This document shows, in pieces, positions 23,762-32,091 of a stretch of DNA of 64,000 bases. The stretch spans positions 372,001 through 436,000 of the forward strand of contig NZ_VFOX01000001.1 of the NCBI RefSeq assembly GCF_006716345.1, written 5' to 3'. How positions within the stretch are numbered: the stretch's first letter is position 1; the number at the start of each line of letters is the position of its first letter. Below the pieces are notes generated by a model. It ran no database searches. It saw only the letters and a program-made list of their open reading frames with translations, and was not told where the DNA came from. This DNA comes from Microbacterium saperdae (lineage in GTDB: Bacteria > Actinomycetota > Actinomycetes > Actinomycetales > Microbacteriaceae). A program made the translations under genes and the position numbers.

Positions 23762-25671
23762 CGGAGGCGACTCGCGTGGACACGCATTCGATGAGAATCC
23801 AGGAACGACACAGGACGGGATCCATGAGCTGGGAACGCAGTCGGAGCACCAAGATCTATCAGCAGCCGCCGGCGAGCCATCGGCTGATCACGGTCTGGCC
23901 TGACCTCAAGGTGACCGATGCGCCGGTCGGGGAGGACCATCCGACGCCGACGGGGGAACATCCGCAGCCGATCATGGCGGACGGTCTCGCTCTCGCGTTC
24001 GGGCCGGACTGCCTTCGCCTGCCGTGGCGTGACACTCAGATCTCCTTCCCGGAGGATCGGGCACCGGTCGCCGAGCTCGAAGCCTGGACGCCCGCGGGAT
24101 TGGATCTCGCGGCGCGACTCGCTGTGGAGCCGGTTGCGGAGCCGGACTGGACCTGGTCGATCGTGCTCTCGAACACCTCATCGCTTCCGGTCGAAGAGCG
24201 CGTGTGGATCCTTGTCCGCAGCGGCGACGAGCGTCTGCTCATGGGGGTCGCCTGGGATGGCTACTGCTCCTACGAACCTCCTCTCGAGCACTGGGGCATG
24301 GTTCCCGCGGAAGAGCTGCGCGAGGGGGAGGAGAGTCTCGGAGGGCGGCGTCTCCATCTCGATGTGGACGACACCGTCCGCAGGGTGCACCCTGACCCGA
24401 GGCTGTTGCCGACCCATGCCCGTGGGGCGATCGTGTACGACGTTCGGCTCACGCCGGGTGAATCGACCAGGATCACTGTGGGCACCGCGGCGGCGGATGC
24501 GGAGTCCGTGGCCGAGCGTCAGATGTCCGCATGGCGCGATGCTCTCGCACCTGCCTCGGACGCGGTCCTCGCACTGGAGTCCGCCGATCAGAAGATCGCC
24601 TGGCAGTTGCTCGCGCAGAATCTTCAGATGCTGGCGGACTACGGACGCGAGGGCCTCGCTCCGCGCCAAGGAGGCATCAGCCGCGGGATCTGGCCCGTGG
24701 AGGCGATCGAGATGCTCCGCGGACTCGATGTGTTCGGACTGGGTGAGTGGGCCGCCGAGGGCTATCGCCATCTCGTCAGTCGGCAGAACGAGGCCGGTGA
24801 GGTGTTCGCTCTGCACGCTCCGCAATGGGCGGGGAACACGGGAGCCTTCCTCGCCGGTGTCAGCATTCATCTGCGGTCCGCGTCGGATGCGGACCCGCGC
24901 CTGGCCGCCGCCGCACTGCGCGCCTTCGAGTTCATCAGGGACGGCAGGGCATCGGTGGCCGACGAGCCGGGGCAGCGGGCGGGCCTGTTCCGCTCCGCGC
25001 AGTCGACCGACTGGGCGGGATCCGCGCAGAACTGGATGTTCACGGATGCGCTCAACGTTTACGGACTGCGTGAGTACGCCCGGTACTGCGCGACCCATGA
25101 CGTGCAGCGGCAGGGTGAGGTCGAGGATCTGGTGGGCGAGTACCAGGATGTTCTGCGGAAGATGCTCGATGAGAGCGTGACGTGGACCGCTCCGGGGGAG
25201 GCGCTCCTCTCGGAATCGGTCGGCATGCCGCCCATCGACCCTCCGATCAGCCCCTATGGCGTCACCGGGCCGGTGACATTGCTTCGTACGGGGATCGTCG
25301 ATCTCCACTCGCTCGAGATCGAGGGCGTCCTCGAGTACTTCCGCACCAGGCAGCTCTCGCGAGGCGGCCTGCTCGCGCGGATGACCGACTCCCTCATCAT
25401 TCAGGGCGTACCGAGCGATCCCTGGGCCGGACACACCTGGTACACCACGTTCGCGGAGGCGATCTGGTTCGACGCCGCGCTCGACTCGGGCGATCTCGAC
25501 TTCGCGCGCGCGATCCGTGACGATCTGCTCCGATACGCGATGTCGCCGGAGTATCAGGTCGCAGAGCGCTATGCGGACAACGATCCCGATTTCGCGCCGT
25601 GGCAGCCGAACGCCAGTGGCAATGGGCGCATCCTCCGTCTGCTCGCGGAGTCGCACGATGCGGGGCTGTGA
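23758..25671 (+). CDS. Six-hairpin-glycosidase-like protein of unknown specificity
   Basis: This 637-residue protein has an N-terminal beta-sandwich-like half (about residues 40-250) and an alpha-helical half with repeated hairpins (KIAWQLLAQNLQMLADYGREG, WPVEAIEMLRGLDVFG, WAGNTGAFLAG), as expected for an (alpha/alpha)6 toroid glycosidase. I do not recognise the family. The ATG at 23758 couples to the GH78 stop, but an ATG at 23824 is also plausible because the first 22 residues look unstructured. It probably acts on the same glycoside as its GH78 neighbour, or on a product of it. Confidence 0.6.
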   Translation: MTEATRVDTHSMRIQERHRTGSMSWERSRSTKIYQQPPASHRLITVWPDLKVTDAPVGEDHPTPTGEHPQPIMADGLALAFGPDCLRLPWRDTQISFPEDRAPVAELEAWTPAGLDLAARLAVEPVAEPDWTWSIVLSNTSSLPVEERVWILVRSGDERLLMGVAWDGYCSYEPPLEHWGMVPAEELREGEESLGGRRLHLDVDDTVRRVHPDPRLLPTHARGAIVYDVRLTPGESTRITVGTAAADAESVAERQMSAWRDALAPASDAVLALESADQKIAWQLLAQNLQMLADYGREGLAPRQGGISRGIWPVEAIEMLRGLDVFGLGEWAAEGYRHLVSRQNEAGEVFALHAPQWAGNTGAFLAGVSIHLRSASDADPRLAAAALRAFEFIRDGRASVADEPGQRAGLFRSAQSTDWAGSAQNWMFTDALNVYGLREYARYCATHDVQRQGEVEDLVGEYQDVLRKMLDESVTWTAPGEALLSESVGMPPIDPPISPYGVTGPVTLLRTGIVDLHSLEIEGVLEYFRTRQLSRGGLLARMTDSLIIQGVPSDPWAGHTWYTTFAEAIWFDAALDSGDLDFARAIRDDLLRYAMSPEYQVAERYADNDPDFAPWQPNASGNGRILRLLAESHDAGL

Positions 25672-25675
25672 CGTG

Positions 25676-26521
25676 ATGACGGATCACGCGCATCTGGAAG
25701 GAAGCCGGGTGCTCCTTCTCACCGGGGCTGCCGGAGGGATCGGTCGCGCGATCGCACATCGGCTCATGCAGGATCCGAGCGCCGCACTGATCCTCGTCGA
25801 CCGCGACGAGGCCGGACTCCGCGATCTCGACGACCGACTCGGAGGATCGTCTCGGGTGCGTCTCGAGGCCGTGGACATCACCGACGAGGAGGCCGTCTCC
25901 GCATTGTTCGCGCGCGCCGCCGCCGAGTGGGGCGGAGTCGACGTGCTCATCAACAACGCGGCCTACGCCTACGACGAGAGCCTTCTCGACACCGACCCCG
26001 CCCGCTGGGACGAGCAGATCGCCGTGGTGCTGCGCTCGGTCTACCTGTGCTCGCGTGCCGCGCTCCCGCACATGCGGGGTCGGGGCGGCGGTGTCATCGT
26101 CTCGATGTCGTCGGTGAACGCCCATCAGTACTTCGGGAATGAGGCATACAGTGCGGCGAAGGCAGCCGTCGAATCGCTGACGCGAAGCATGGCGGTGCGC
26201 TACGGGCCCGACGGCGTGCGGGCGGTCGCGCTCGGTATCGGAACCGTGATCACGTCCGGTGCATGGCAGCGTCGCCAGGAACAGGATCCGCAGATCATCG
26301 AGCGGATGAGCGGGTGGTACCCGCTGAGGCGGTTGGGCACGCCGGACGATGTCGCGGCTCTCGTCGAGTTCGTCGCCTCCGACGCCGCGAGTTGGATCAC
26401 CGGCACCACGCTCATGATCGATGGCGGGCTGCAAGCGGGAAACGCGCGGCTGGCCGACGATGTGCTCGGATTCCCGCAGGAGTCCGCCCTTCGCGAGCGC
26501 GCGACCGGGGATCGAGGGTGA
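25676..26521 (+). CDS. SDR-family oxidoreductase
   Basis: This 281-residue classical short-chain dehydrogenase has TGAAGGIG for cofactor binding at about residues 17-24, an acidic residue after strand 2 (LVDRDE) favouring NAD, VLINNAA, and the catalytic triad S-Y-K in SMSSVNAHQYFGNEAYSAAK. The C-terminal GTTLMIDGG is the family tail, followed by a 30-residue extension. GTG at 25673 is an alternative start. It likely oxidises a sugar or its derivative within the cluster. Confidence 0.85.
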   Translation: MTDHAHLEGSRVLLLTGAAGGIGRAIAHRLMQDPSAALILVDRDEAGLRDLDDRLGGSSRVRLEAVDITDEEAVSALFARAAAEWGGVDVLINNAAYAYDESLLDTDPARWDEQIAVVLRSVYLCSRAALPHMRGRGGGVIVSMSSVNAHQYFGNEAYSAAKAAVESLTRSMAVRYGPDGVRAVALGIGTVITSGAWQRRQEQDPQIIERMSGWYPLRRLGTPDDVAALVEFVASDAASWITGTTLMIDGGLQAGNARLADDVLGFPQESALRERATGDRG

Positions 26522-27237
26522 GGATCCTCGCGATCGGCGCGCAGCCGGGAGACGTCGAGCACGCGTGTGCGGGGGTGCTGGCGCGGTATGCGTCTGGCGG
26601 GCATGCCGTGACGATCGCCGTGGCGACGACCGGGGCCACCGCGGCCCTGAGCGGTACCGCTGACGAAGCCGGGCGGATCCGGCGGGAAGAGACCGAGGCA
26701 GCATGCGCCGTGATCGGTGCGGACTTGATCTGGCTGGGGAACGAGGATGAGTTCCTGACGGAGGACAAGCCGACTCGGATGAGCGTCATCGACGCCATCC
26801 GCTCCGTCGGGCCGGACGTGCTGCTCGTTCCCAGCGAGCTCGAGGACCACCCCGATCGACGTGCCGCCGCGCGCCTCGGCAGTGACGCCCGCATCCCTGC
26901 GGCGATGCCACTGCTCGGGAGTCATCACGGGCCCGTCGACATCCCGACGACGTTCGTGATGGACACACGAGGAGGTCGACGGTTCGAACCGCACGGATTC
27001 GCCGACATCAGCGACACCATCGATCTCAAACAGACGATGGTGGAGTGCCATGTCACACAGCGCACATGGGCGAAGGCGATACTCGGCGTAGACACCGCTG
27101 AGGACATGTTGCGTCTCGCGCGCATGAGGGGCCATCAAGCGGGCGTCCGTCATGCCGAGGCCTTCCAGCTCGTGCTCGGACCACCGGCCACCGAGGGATG
27201 GGCGCTGCTCCCGTCGACACGAGGAGACGACACATGA
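26518..27237 (+). CDS. PIG-L/LmbE-family protein with lost zinc site
   Basis: This 239-residue protein is a clear paralogue of the next gene and of the LmbE/PIG-L N-acetylglucosaminyl deacetylases, but its catalytic residues are gone. The family motif AHPDD reads AQPGD here (Gln9 in place of the zinc His, Gly11 in place of the base Asp; Asp12 kept), and the second zinc His region PDHR reads PDRR (Arg114). It is therefore probably inactive as a deacetylase. Other landmarks are kept (RIRREE, DLIWLGNEDEFL, TTFVMDT, FADISDT). GTG start, GTGA overlap with the SDR stop, and ATGA overlap with the intact paralogue: stoichiometric co-expression is likely, which fits a regulatory or structural partner. 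Confidence 0.85.
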   Translation: MRILAIGAQPGDVEHACAGVLARYASGGHAVTIAVATTGATAALSGTADEAGRIRREETEAACAVIGADLIWLGNEDEFLTEDKPTRMSVIDAIRSVGPDVLLVPSELEDHPDRRAAARLGSDARIPAAMPLLGSHHGPVDIPTTFVMDTRGGRRFEPHGFADISDTIDLKQTMVECHVTQRTWAKAILGVDTAEDMLRLARMRGHQAGVRHAEAFQLVLGPPATEGWALLPSTRGDDT

Positions 27238-27974
27238 CCACGCCTTCACGCGTCCTCGCGATCGGCGCACACCCCGACGATGTCGACTTCCTGTGCGGAG
27301 GGACATTGGCTCTGTACGCGGAGGGGGGTGCGAAGATCACGATCGCGGTCGCGACCCGCGGCGACATCGGCGCGCCGAGCGGCACTCGCGATGAGATCGC
27401 GCACATCCGCCGGGGCGAGGCGCAGGCATCCGCTGATGTGATCGGAGCCGACCTCATCTGGATGGGGGAGGACGATGAATTCCTCTTCAGCGATCGTGCC
27501 TCCCGCCTGGCGATGATCGATGTGATCCGTCACGCACGACCCGACGTGATGTTCATCCTCGATGAGGACGACTACAACCCGGATCATCGCGCTGCCGGCA
27601 CGCTCGCCAGGGACTCGCGTGTCCCCGCGACCGTTCCGCTCATCCAGACGCGGAACCCGGCGCTCGACCGGGCGCCGACGACGTTCGTGATGGATACCTA
27701 CGGCAGCCATCGCTTCGAGCCGGAGGGGTACGTGGACATCAGTCCGGTCATGACCGTGAAGGAGCGGATGCTCATGCAGCACGCGAGTCAGGTGCACTGG
27801 ATGGGCTCGGTCTTCGGCACGGATGTTCTCGATCCCGTGCGTGCTCAAGCGGGCTTCCGCGGTGCGCAGGCGGGCACGCATGACGCCGAGGGCTTCCGGT
27901 TGCTGAGGGACTATCCGCACACGGGTGGGTGGGAGCTCCTGCCCCGAGGGCGACGGCGGCAGGTCCATGGCTGA
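27234..27974 (+). CDS. PIG-L/LmbE-family deacetylase, intact
   Basis: This 246-residue zinc hydrolase has the AHPDD motif intact (His13, Asp15, Asp16) and the second ligand His118 in NPDHRAAG. The family removes N-acetyl groups from GlcNAc-containing substrates (as MshB, the PIG-L mammalian enzyme or teicoplanin deacetylases do) or cleaves related amides. Together with GH20 it fits a substrate bearing N-acetyl amino sugar. It overlaps the degenerate paralogue at its start and the second SDR at its end (8 bases). Confidence 0.88.
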   Translation: MTTPSRVLAIGAHPDDVDFLCGGTLALYAEGGAKITIAVATRGDIGAPSGTRDEIAHIRRGEAQASADVIGADLIWMGEDDEFLFSDRASRLAMIDVIRHARPDVMFILDEDDYNPDHRAAGTLARDSRVPATVPLIQTRNPALDRAPTTFVMDTYGSHRFEPEGYVDISPVMTVKERMLMQHASQVHWMGSVFGTDVLDPVRAQAGFRGAQAGTHDAEGFRLLRDYPHTGGWELLPRGRRRQVHG

Positions 27975-28743
27975 GGGCGTCGAGTATCGCGATCTCGCGG
28001 GCCGACATCTGCTGGTGACGGGCGGGGGAAGCGGCATCGGCCTCGCCTGCGTCCAGGCGCTGCTGGGGCAGGGGTGCGCGGTGTCGCTCTTCGACCGAGA
28101 CCCCTCCGCGGCCCGGCGGTGGGCGCAGGAACAGCAACTCTCGGGACGGTTGCTGATCACGGCCGGCGACGTGCGTGACACGGACGCCCTCGACGCGTGG
28201 GTGAGCCGTGCCGAATCGGCGTTCGGCGTGCCGCAGGGACTGGTCGTCTCGGCGGGAATCGAACCGGAATCGGATGCCGCGGTCCACGTCCTCGACGAGG
28301 AAGTGTGGGAGCACACGCTCGCGGTCAATGCGGGCGGGATGTTCCGCAGTGTCAAGCACGGTGTGAAGGCGCTTCTCGACGGCGGCGGCGGAAGCGTGGT
28401 CCTGATGGGATCTCCCACCGGCAGCTATGGCATGGAGCTCGGACACCACGCCTACAGCGCGAGCAAGGGTGCGGTCGTCGGCCTCGGCCGGGTGATGGCC
28501 AATGAATACGCGCCGGCGAGCGTCCGTGTCAACATCGTGTGGCCCGGGCTGATCGAGACGCCGATGAACGGCTTTCTTCAGACAGATGAGCGGCGGACGG
28601 AACGTGAGCGTGCGGCGATCCCGCTGGGGACGATCGGACGACCGGAGCACGTGGCGGCGATGGTGCTCTTCCTGCTGAGCGATCAGTCCGCCTACTGCAC
28701 CGGCGGTGTCTTCGTCGTCGACGGTGGGCTCACCGCGGTATGA
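27967..28743 (+). CDS. SDR-family oxidoreductase
   Basis: This 258-residue short-chain dehydrogenase has TGGGSGIG for cofactor binding, LFDRD after strand 2, the catalytic S-Y-K set seen as GSPTGSYGMELGHHAYSASK, the post-catalytic VWPGLIETPM and the tail VFVVDGG. The NNAG motif is replaced by VVSAGIEP, a common variant. Start ATG at 27967 lies inside the previous gene's last codons. Two SDRs in one operon suggest oxidation of a sugar hydroxyl and a matching reduction, as in epimerisation; this is inference. Confidence 0.85.
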   Translation: MAEGVEYRDLAGRHLLVTGGGSGIGLACVQALLGQGCAVSLFDRDPSAARRWAQEQQLSGRLLITAGDVRDTDALDAWVSRAESAFGVPQGLVVSAGIEPESDAAVHVLDEEVWEHTLAVNAGGMFRSVKHGVKALLDGGGGSVVLMGSPTGSYGMELGHHAYSASKGAVVGLGRVMANEYAPASVRVNIVWPGLIETPMNGFLQTDERRTERERAAIPLGTIGRPEHVAAMVLFLLSDQSAYCTGGVFVVDGGLTAV

Positions 28744-29684
28744 GCGATGCAGATGAGGTGATCATCGGGGACGCCGCTCTTCGCGTCGCCTGCATCCCGT
28801 CCCATGGATTCGTGATCTCGGAGTTCTCCCCGACCGGTGTGGGGAATCTGCTGTGGTCGCGGGAGCGCGTCCACGCCGTCCGCGATCTTCCTCTCACCGC
28901 GTCGACGGTCGCCGAATCCGACGACTTCGACGAGGCGGTGTTCATCGGAGGCTGGTTCGGGATGTTCCCCACCGCGGGGATACCGGGCGCTGCAGACGGT
29001 GATCGGATCGTGCACGGCGATCTTTCGCGCGTGCGGTGGAGGGTGCGATCGCGTGATCGCGCGAGCATCGCGGCGACCGCAGAGGCGAGACCGGGTTTCA
29101 GCATGACGCGCACACTGTCGGTGCACTCCGGCGTGCTCACGGTCGACACCGTGGTGCGCAACGACACGGAGCAAGTGCAGCTCGTGGCGTTCGGAGAGCA
29201 TCCGTGTCTGTCGCGCGCGGCATTTCGCGCCGGTCGCATCCGGGTGGATGGCGGTGCGATCCGCGTTCCGGGCGCGGTCTCCGACCCGGTCGCGTCGACG
29301 TTCCGTGCAGGCAGCACAGGGACGTGGCCCTGGGTTCTCGGCCGCGACGGGACCCTGAAGGATGCGTCGCGCATTCCTGCAGCGGTCGACGGCACGCACG
29401 ATCACGTGATCATGTCCTCGGGCAGCGGCGCGTTCGCGGTCGAAGCGCCGCTGCTGGGCGGACGACTCGAGTTCTCGATCGACTCCGAGATGTTGCCTCA
29501 CCTGCTGCTCTGGCGCCATTTCCGACCAGTGAAGTCGCCCTGGAACGGAGATGTCTTCTCTCCGGAGATGATGTCGATTCCTGGCAGGTCACTCGACGAT
29601 CTCGGGGCTCGCGATTCGCTGCTCCCACTGAAGCCTGGAAAACATCTCGGGTGGCGTGCGACGGCGGAATGGCGCGGAGCCTGA
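28740..29684 (+). CDS. Aldose-1-epimerase-like (galactose mutarotase fold) protein
   Basis: This 314-residue beta-rich protein resembles the galactose mutarotase superfamily, with an early ALRVACIPSHGFVISEFSPTG strand pair, VAFGEHPCLSRAAF providing a candidate catalytic His, and LPHLLLWRHFRP near the end. Such proteins interconvert sugar anomers, or occur as uncharacterised carbohydrate-binding homologues. ATGA overlap with the second SDR makes it the last gene of the operon. It is convergent with the exporter gene that follows. Confidence 0.7.
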   Translation: MSDADEVIIGDAALRVACIPSHGFVISEFSPTGVGNLLWSRERVHAVRDLPLTASTVAESDDFDEAVFIGGWFGMFPTAGIPGAADGDRIVHGDLSRVRWRVRSRDRASIAATAEARPGFSMTRTLSVHSGVLTVDTVVRNDTEQVQLVAFGEHPCLSRAAFRAGRIRVDGGAIRVPGAVSDPVASTFRAGSTGTWPWVLGRDGTLKDASRIPAAVDGTHDHVIMSSGSGAFAVEAPLLGGRLEFSIDSEMLPHLLLWRHFRPVKSPWNGDVFSPEMMSIPGRSLDDLGARDSLLPLKPGKHLGWRATAEWRGA

Positions 29685-29706
29685 CCGCCGCGCGTGCGTC
29701 GCTTGC

Positions 29707-31107
29707 TCAGCGCCGCACGCGGGCGCGGGTCTTCGTGACGCTCCCGAGCGTCGCGCGCACGGGGGTGCCGAGGTAGAGGCCCAGTGATGCACCGGAGGCT
29801 AGTCCGACACCGATCACCGCGGCGTAGATGAGCGAGCTGCCGGCCCCGACGACATCCGAGGCGGAACCGTCGGTGTGCACCATCTCGAGCAAGCCCTGGA
29901 ACACCGCGACACCGGGGACCAGGGGCACGATCGCCGCGGTCGTGACGGCCACAGACGGCACGTGCAGGTTGTGCGCGATCAGCACTCCGACGAAGCTCGC
30001 GAGCAGGGCGCCGATCGCGCTCGCCGCGGCCGGGTGCACGTTCAGGGTGGTCGCGAGCGTGTAGCCGGCGATCGTGATGGCGCTCAGCAGGGCGCTCACC
30101 AGGATGATCCGGATGCCGGCGCCGTTGAACACGGCCACGGCGACCGCGATGATGATCGCGCCGGCGAACACGCTCGGCAGGGGACCGAACGGGGCGGGGT
30201 CGTCCGGCAGTTCCATCGTGAAGCCGAGCACGGTGCCGAGCTCGAGCCCGACCAGGATGCCGATCACCACGCCCAGGGTCTGCATCGTGAGGTCGAGGAT
30301 GCGTCCTCCGGCGGTCAGGGCGAAGCCGTCGATGGCGTCCTGTGCCGCGCCGACCACCGTGAGGCCCGCGAGCATCAGCACGATGCCCGAGGCGACGATG
30401 ATCGAGGGACGGATGCCCACGAACGGCTCGATCCCGGCGGCGCCGAGCGCGGAGACCGCCACAGCCACCACGGTGGTGACGAACCCTCCCGCGATCTGGC
30501 TGAAGAACAGCGGAACGCGCAGGCGGGCGAGCCCGGCCTGGGTGAGTGCGGCGGCGAGGGCCGCGACGAAGGTCAGACCCACGATGAGCGGCGAGGCGCC
30601 GAGCAGGATGCTCACCCCGACCGCGAGCATGGCGCGCGCGACCACGACGACCGGCTGCTGGTAGCGGAACGGAACCCTCCGGATCACGCGGAACGCCGTG
30701 CGGGCGGACTCCAGATCCAGACCGCCGCGGATATCCGACACGAGCGCCTGCACGCGCTGCAGCTTGGCGTGATCCGGCGCCGCCACGCGCACCACGCGCA
30801 CCAGGGTCTCGGGCCACACCTCACCACTGAGGTGGAAGGAGACCGTGATCGAGTTGTACGTCACGTCGACCTGTACGCCCCGGAGTCCGTAGGCATCGCA
30901 CACGCGCGTGATGGCGAGGGTGACCTCGTGCGCCGAGGCGCCGACGGCGAACATGGACTCGCCGATGCGGGTCGAGAGGTCGAGGACCTTGGGCACCATG
31001 CCCTCGTCGATCACGGGCATCACTTCGGTGAGCGCCACGGCCGAGGGGTCGCTGTGCACGATCCGGCGGAGGGAGGCGAGCAGTCGCCGCGGGGACTTCG
31101 GGGACAT
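29707..31107 (-). CDS. ThrE-family threonine/serine exporter-like protein
   Basis: This 466-residue protein has the fused ThrE layout: an N-terminal soluble domain (DUF1212, with STRIGESMFAVGASAHEVTLAI and VDVTYNSITVSFH), then about ten hydrophobic helices forming the DUF1212 and DUF3815 membrane parts (for example LTVVGAAQDAIDGFALTAGGR and VPLVPGVAVFQGL). The family exports threonine and serine in Corynebacterium. It stands alone, between the glycan operon and the hxl regulator. A possible 8-bp hairpin (29691-29698 with 29714-29721) covers its 3' end. Confidence 0.88.
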   Translation of the reverse strand: MSPKSPRRLLASLRRIVHSDPSAVALTEVMPVIDEGMVPKVLDLSTRIGESMFAVGASAHEVTLAITRVCDAYGLRGVQVDVTYNSITVSFHLSGEVWPETLVRVVRVAAPDHAKLQRVQALVSDIRGGLDLESARTAFRVIRRVPFRYQQPVVVVARAMLAVGVSILLGASPLIVGLTFVAALAAALTQAGLARLRVPLFFSQIAGGFVTTVVAVAVSALGAAGIEPFVGIRPSIIVASGIVLMLAGLTVVGAAQDAIDGFALTAGGRILDLTMQTLGVVIGILVGLELGTVLGFTMELPDDPAPFGPLPSVFAGAIIIAVAVAVFNGAGIRIILVSALLSAITIAGYTLATTLNVHPAAASAIGALLASFVGVLIAHNLHVPSVAVTTAAIVPLVPGVAVFQGLLEMVHTDGSASDVVGAGSSLIYAAVIGVGLASGASLGLYLGTPVRATLGSVTKTRARVRR

Positions 31108-31167
31108 GTGTCCATTGTCTCCTGCGCGCGCGGTGTCGCCGAGTGGGCGGCGGGAGCGGGGCGCGCG

Positions 31168-31992
31168 CTAGCGCGCGAGGGCGGCGAGCTCGGCGCGGTT
31201 GCGGGCGCCGGTCTTGCGCAGCAGCTTCGACACGTGGAACTTCACGGTGTGGGGGCTCACGCGCAGCGCGGCGGCGATCTCGGCGTTGCGCGCACCGGTG
31301 CTCAGGTGGCGGAGGATCTCGCGCTCCCGGTCGCTCAGGTCCACGTCCTCCTCGACCGAGTGGGTGGAAGCCGAGGGCGGATCCAGCGGCAGGGCGATGG
31401 TCAGGTCGCTGCCCCAGCCGGGGGTGGAGGCCACGCGGAACGTGCCGTCGTTCGCGCTGACCTGTTCCGCGATCCGCCGCAGGGCGTCGTCATGGGCGTG
31501 CAGGTCGCCGCGGCCGTCATCCCGGATCCCGATCAACAGGTTGAGGCCGTCGCAATCCCACTGGATGCGCACACGGCGCGCGTCATCGGCATCCGCGAAG
31601 GCCAGCACGGCGTTGCGCACGATGGCCCGCGCCGACAGCGCGACCGCGCCGGGGAGTGCGCGTCCGTTCGCCGGCGGCTCCACGAACTGCACGTCGAGCT
31701 GACCGAACCGCACGAGCGGACGCAGGTCGGTCTTCAAGCGCTCGAACGCGCCGACGACCGGTTCGAGGAAGTCGTTCTCGCGCACATCCGACGCCGTGCG
31801 CAGCTCGACCAGCGCGCCGGCCGCCACGTCGATCGCGGTCTGTCGTGCGGCCTGATCGCCGAGGCGGGTCGAGCGCAGCACGGCGAGAAGGGACTCGAGC
31901 GTGACCGCGTGCCGGTCCGATTGCTCGGCGAGGATGCGGGCCTGCTCCGAGGTGCGCACGCGAGCGGCCTGAGAGGTGACGGTGGTGACCAT
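31168..31992 (-). CDS. ATPase domain-LuxR HTH fusion regulator
   Basis: This 274-residue protein joins a central GHKL (histidine-kinase-type) ATPase region to a C-terminal LuxR DNA-binding domain. ATPase landmarks are ARAIVRNAVLAFADAD (N-box-like), IRDDGRGD (G1) and STPGWGSDLTIALPL (G2). The HTH runs from LSDREREILRHLSTG through AEIAAALRVSPHTVKFHVSKLLRKTG. No phosphoacceptor His or receiver domain is evident, so it may be a one-protein sensor that binds nucleotide and DNA. It is divergent from hxlBA, with paired palindromes in between, and is the obvious candidate regulator. Confidence 0.8.
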   Translation of the reverse strand: MVTTVTSQAARVRTSEQARILAEQSDRHAVTLESLLAVLRSTRLGDQAARQTAIDVAAGALVELRTASDVRENDFLEPVVGAFERLKTDLRPLVRFGQLDVQFVEPPANGRALPGAVALSARAIVRNAVLAFADADDARRVRIQWDCDGLNLLIGIRDDGRGDLHAHDDALRRIAEQVSANDGTFRVASTPGWGSDLTIALPLDPPSASTHSVEEDVDLSDREREILRHLSTGARNAEIAAALRVSPHTVKFHVSKLLRKTGARNRAELAALAR

Positions 31993-32001
31993 GTCGTGAG
32001 A

Positions 32002-32035
32002 CTAGCCGATCGGGCAGCGCTAGCCGAACGGCTAG
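32002..32035. promoter_or_regulatory. Paired palindromes between the LuxR-type regulator and hxlB
   Basis: CTAGCCGAACGGCTAG (32020-32035) is a perfect 7-2-7 palindrome. CTAGCCGATCGGGCAG (32002-32017) is an imperfect copy 18 bases upstream. They start 10 bases from the regulator gene and 57 bases before hxlB. They are likely LuxR-type binding sites. Confidence 0.6.
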
Positions 32036-32079
32036 TTCTTCCAGACATTCGGCGGAGTCCGCGGTGCGGCCGTCGTTTC

Positions 32080-32085
32080 GATAAT
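32080..32085 (+). promoter_or_regulatory. Putative -10 box of leaderless hxlB
   Basis: GATAAT ends six bases before the hxlB ATG. The GGAGG that follows abuts the ATG with no spacing, so it is poorly placed as a Shine-Dalgarno, and transcription probably starts at or very near the ATG. Confidence 0.45.
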
Positions 32086-32091
32086 CGGAGG

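Noticed and set aside
29691..29721. Hairpin at the exporter 3' end as a definite terminator
   Set aside because: Only an 8-bp CG-rich stem with a 15-base loop inside coding sequence; expected by chance in DNA of this composition.
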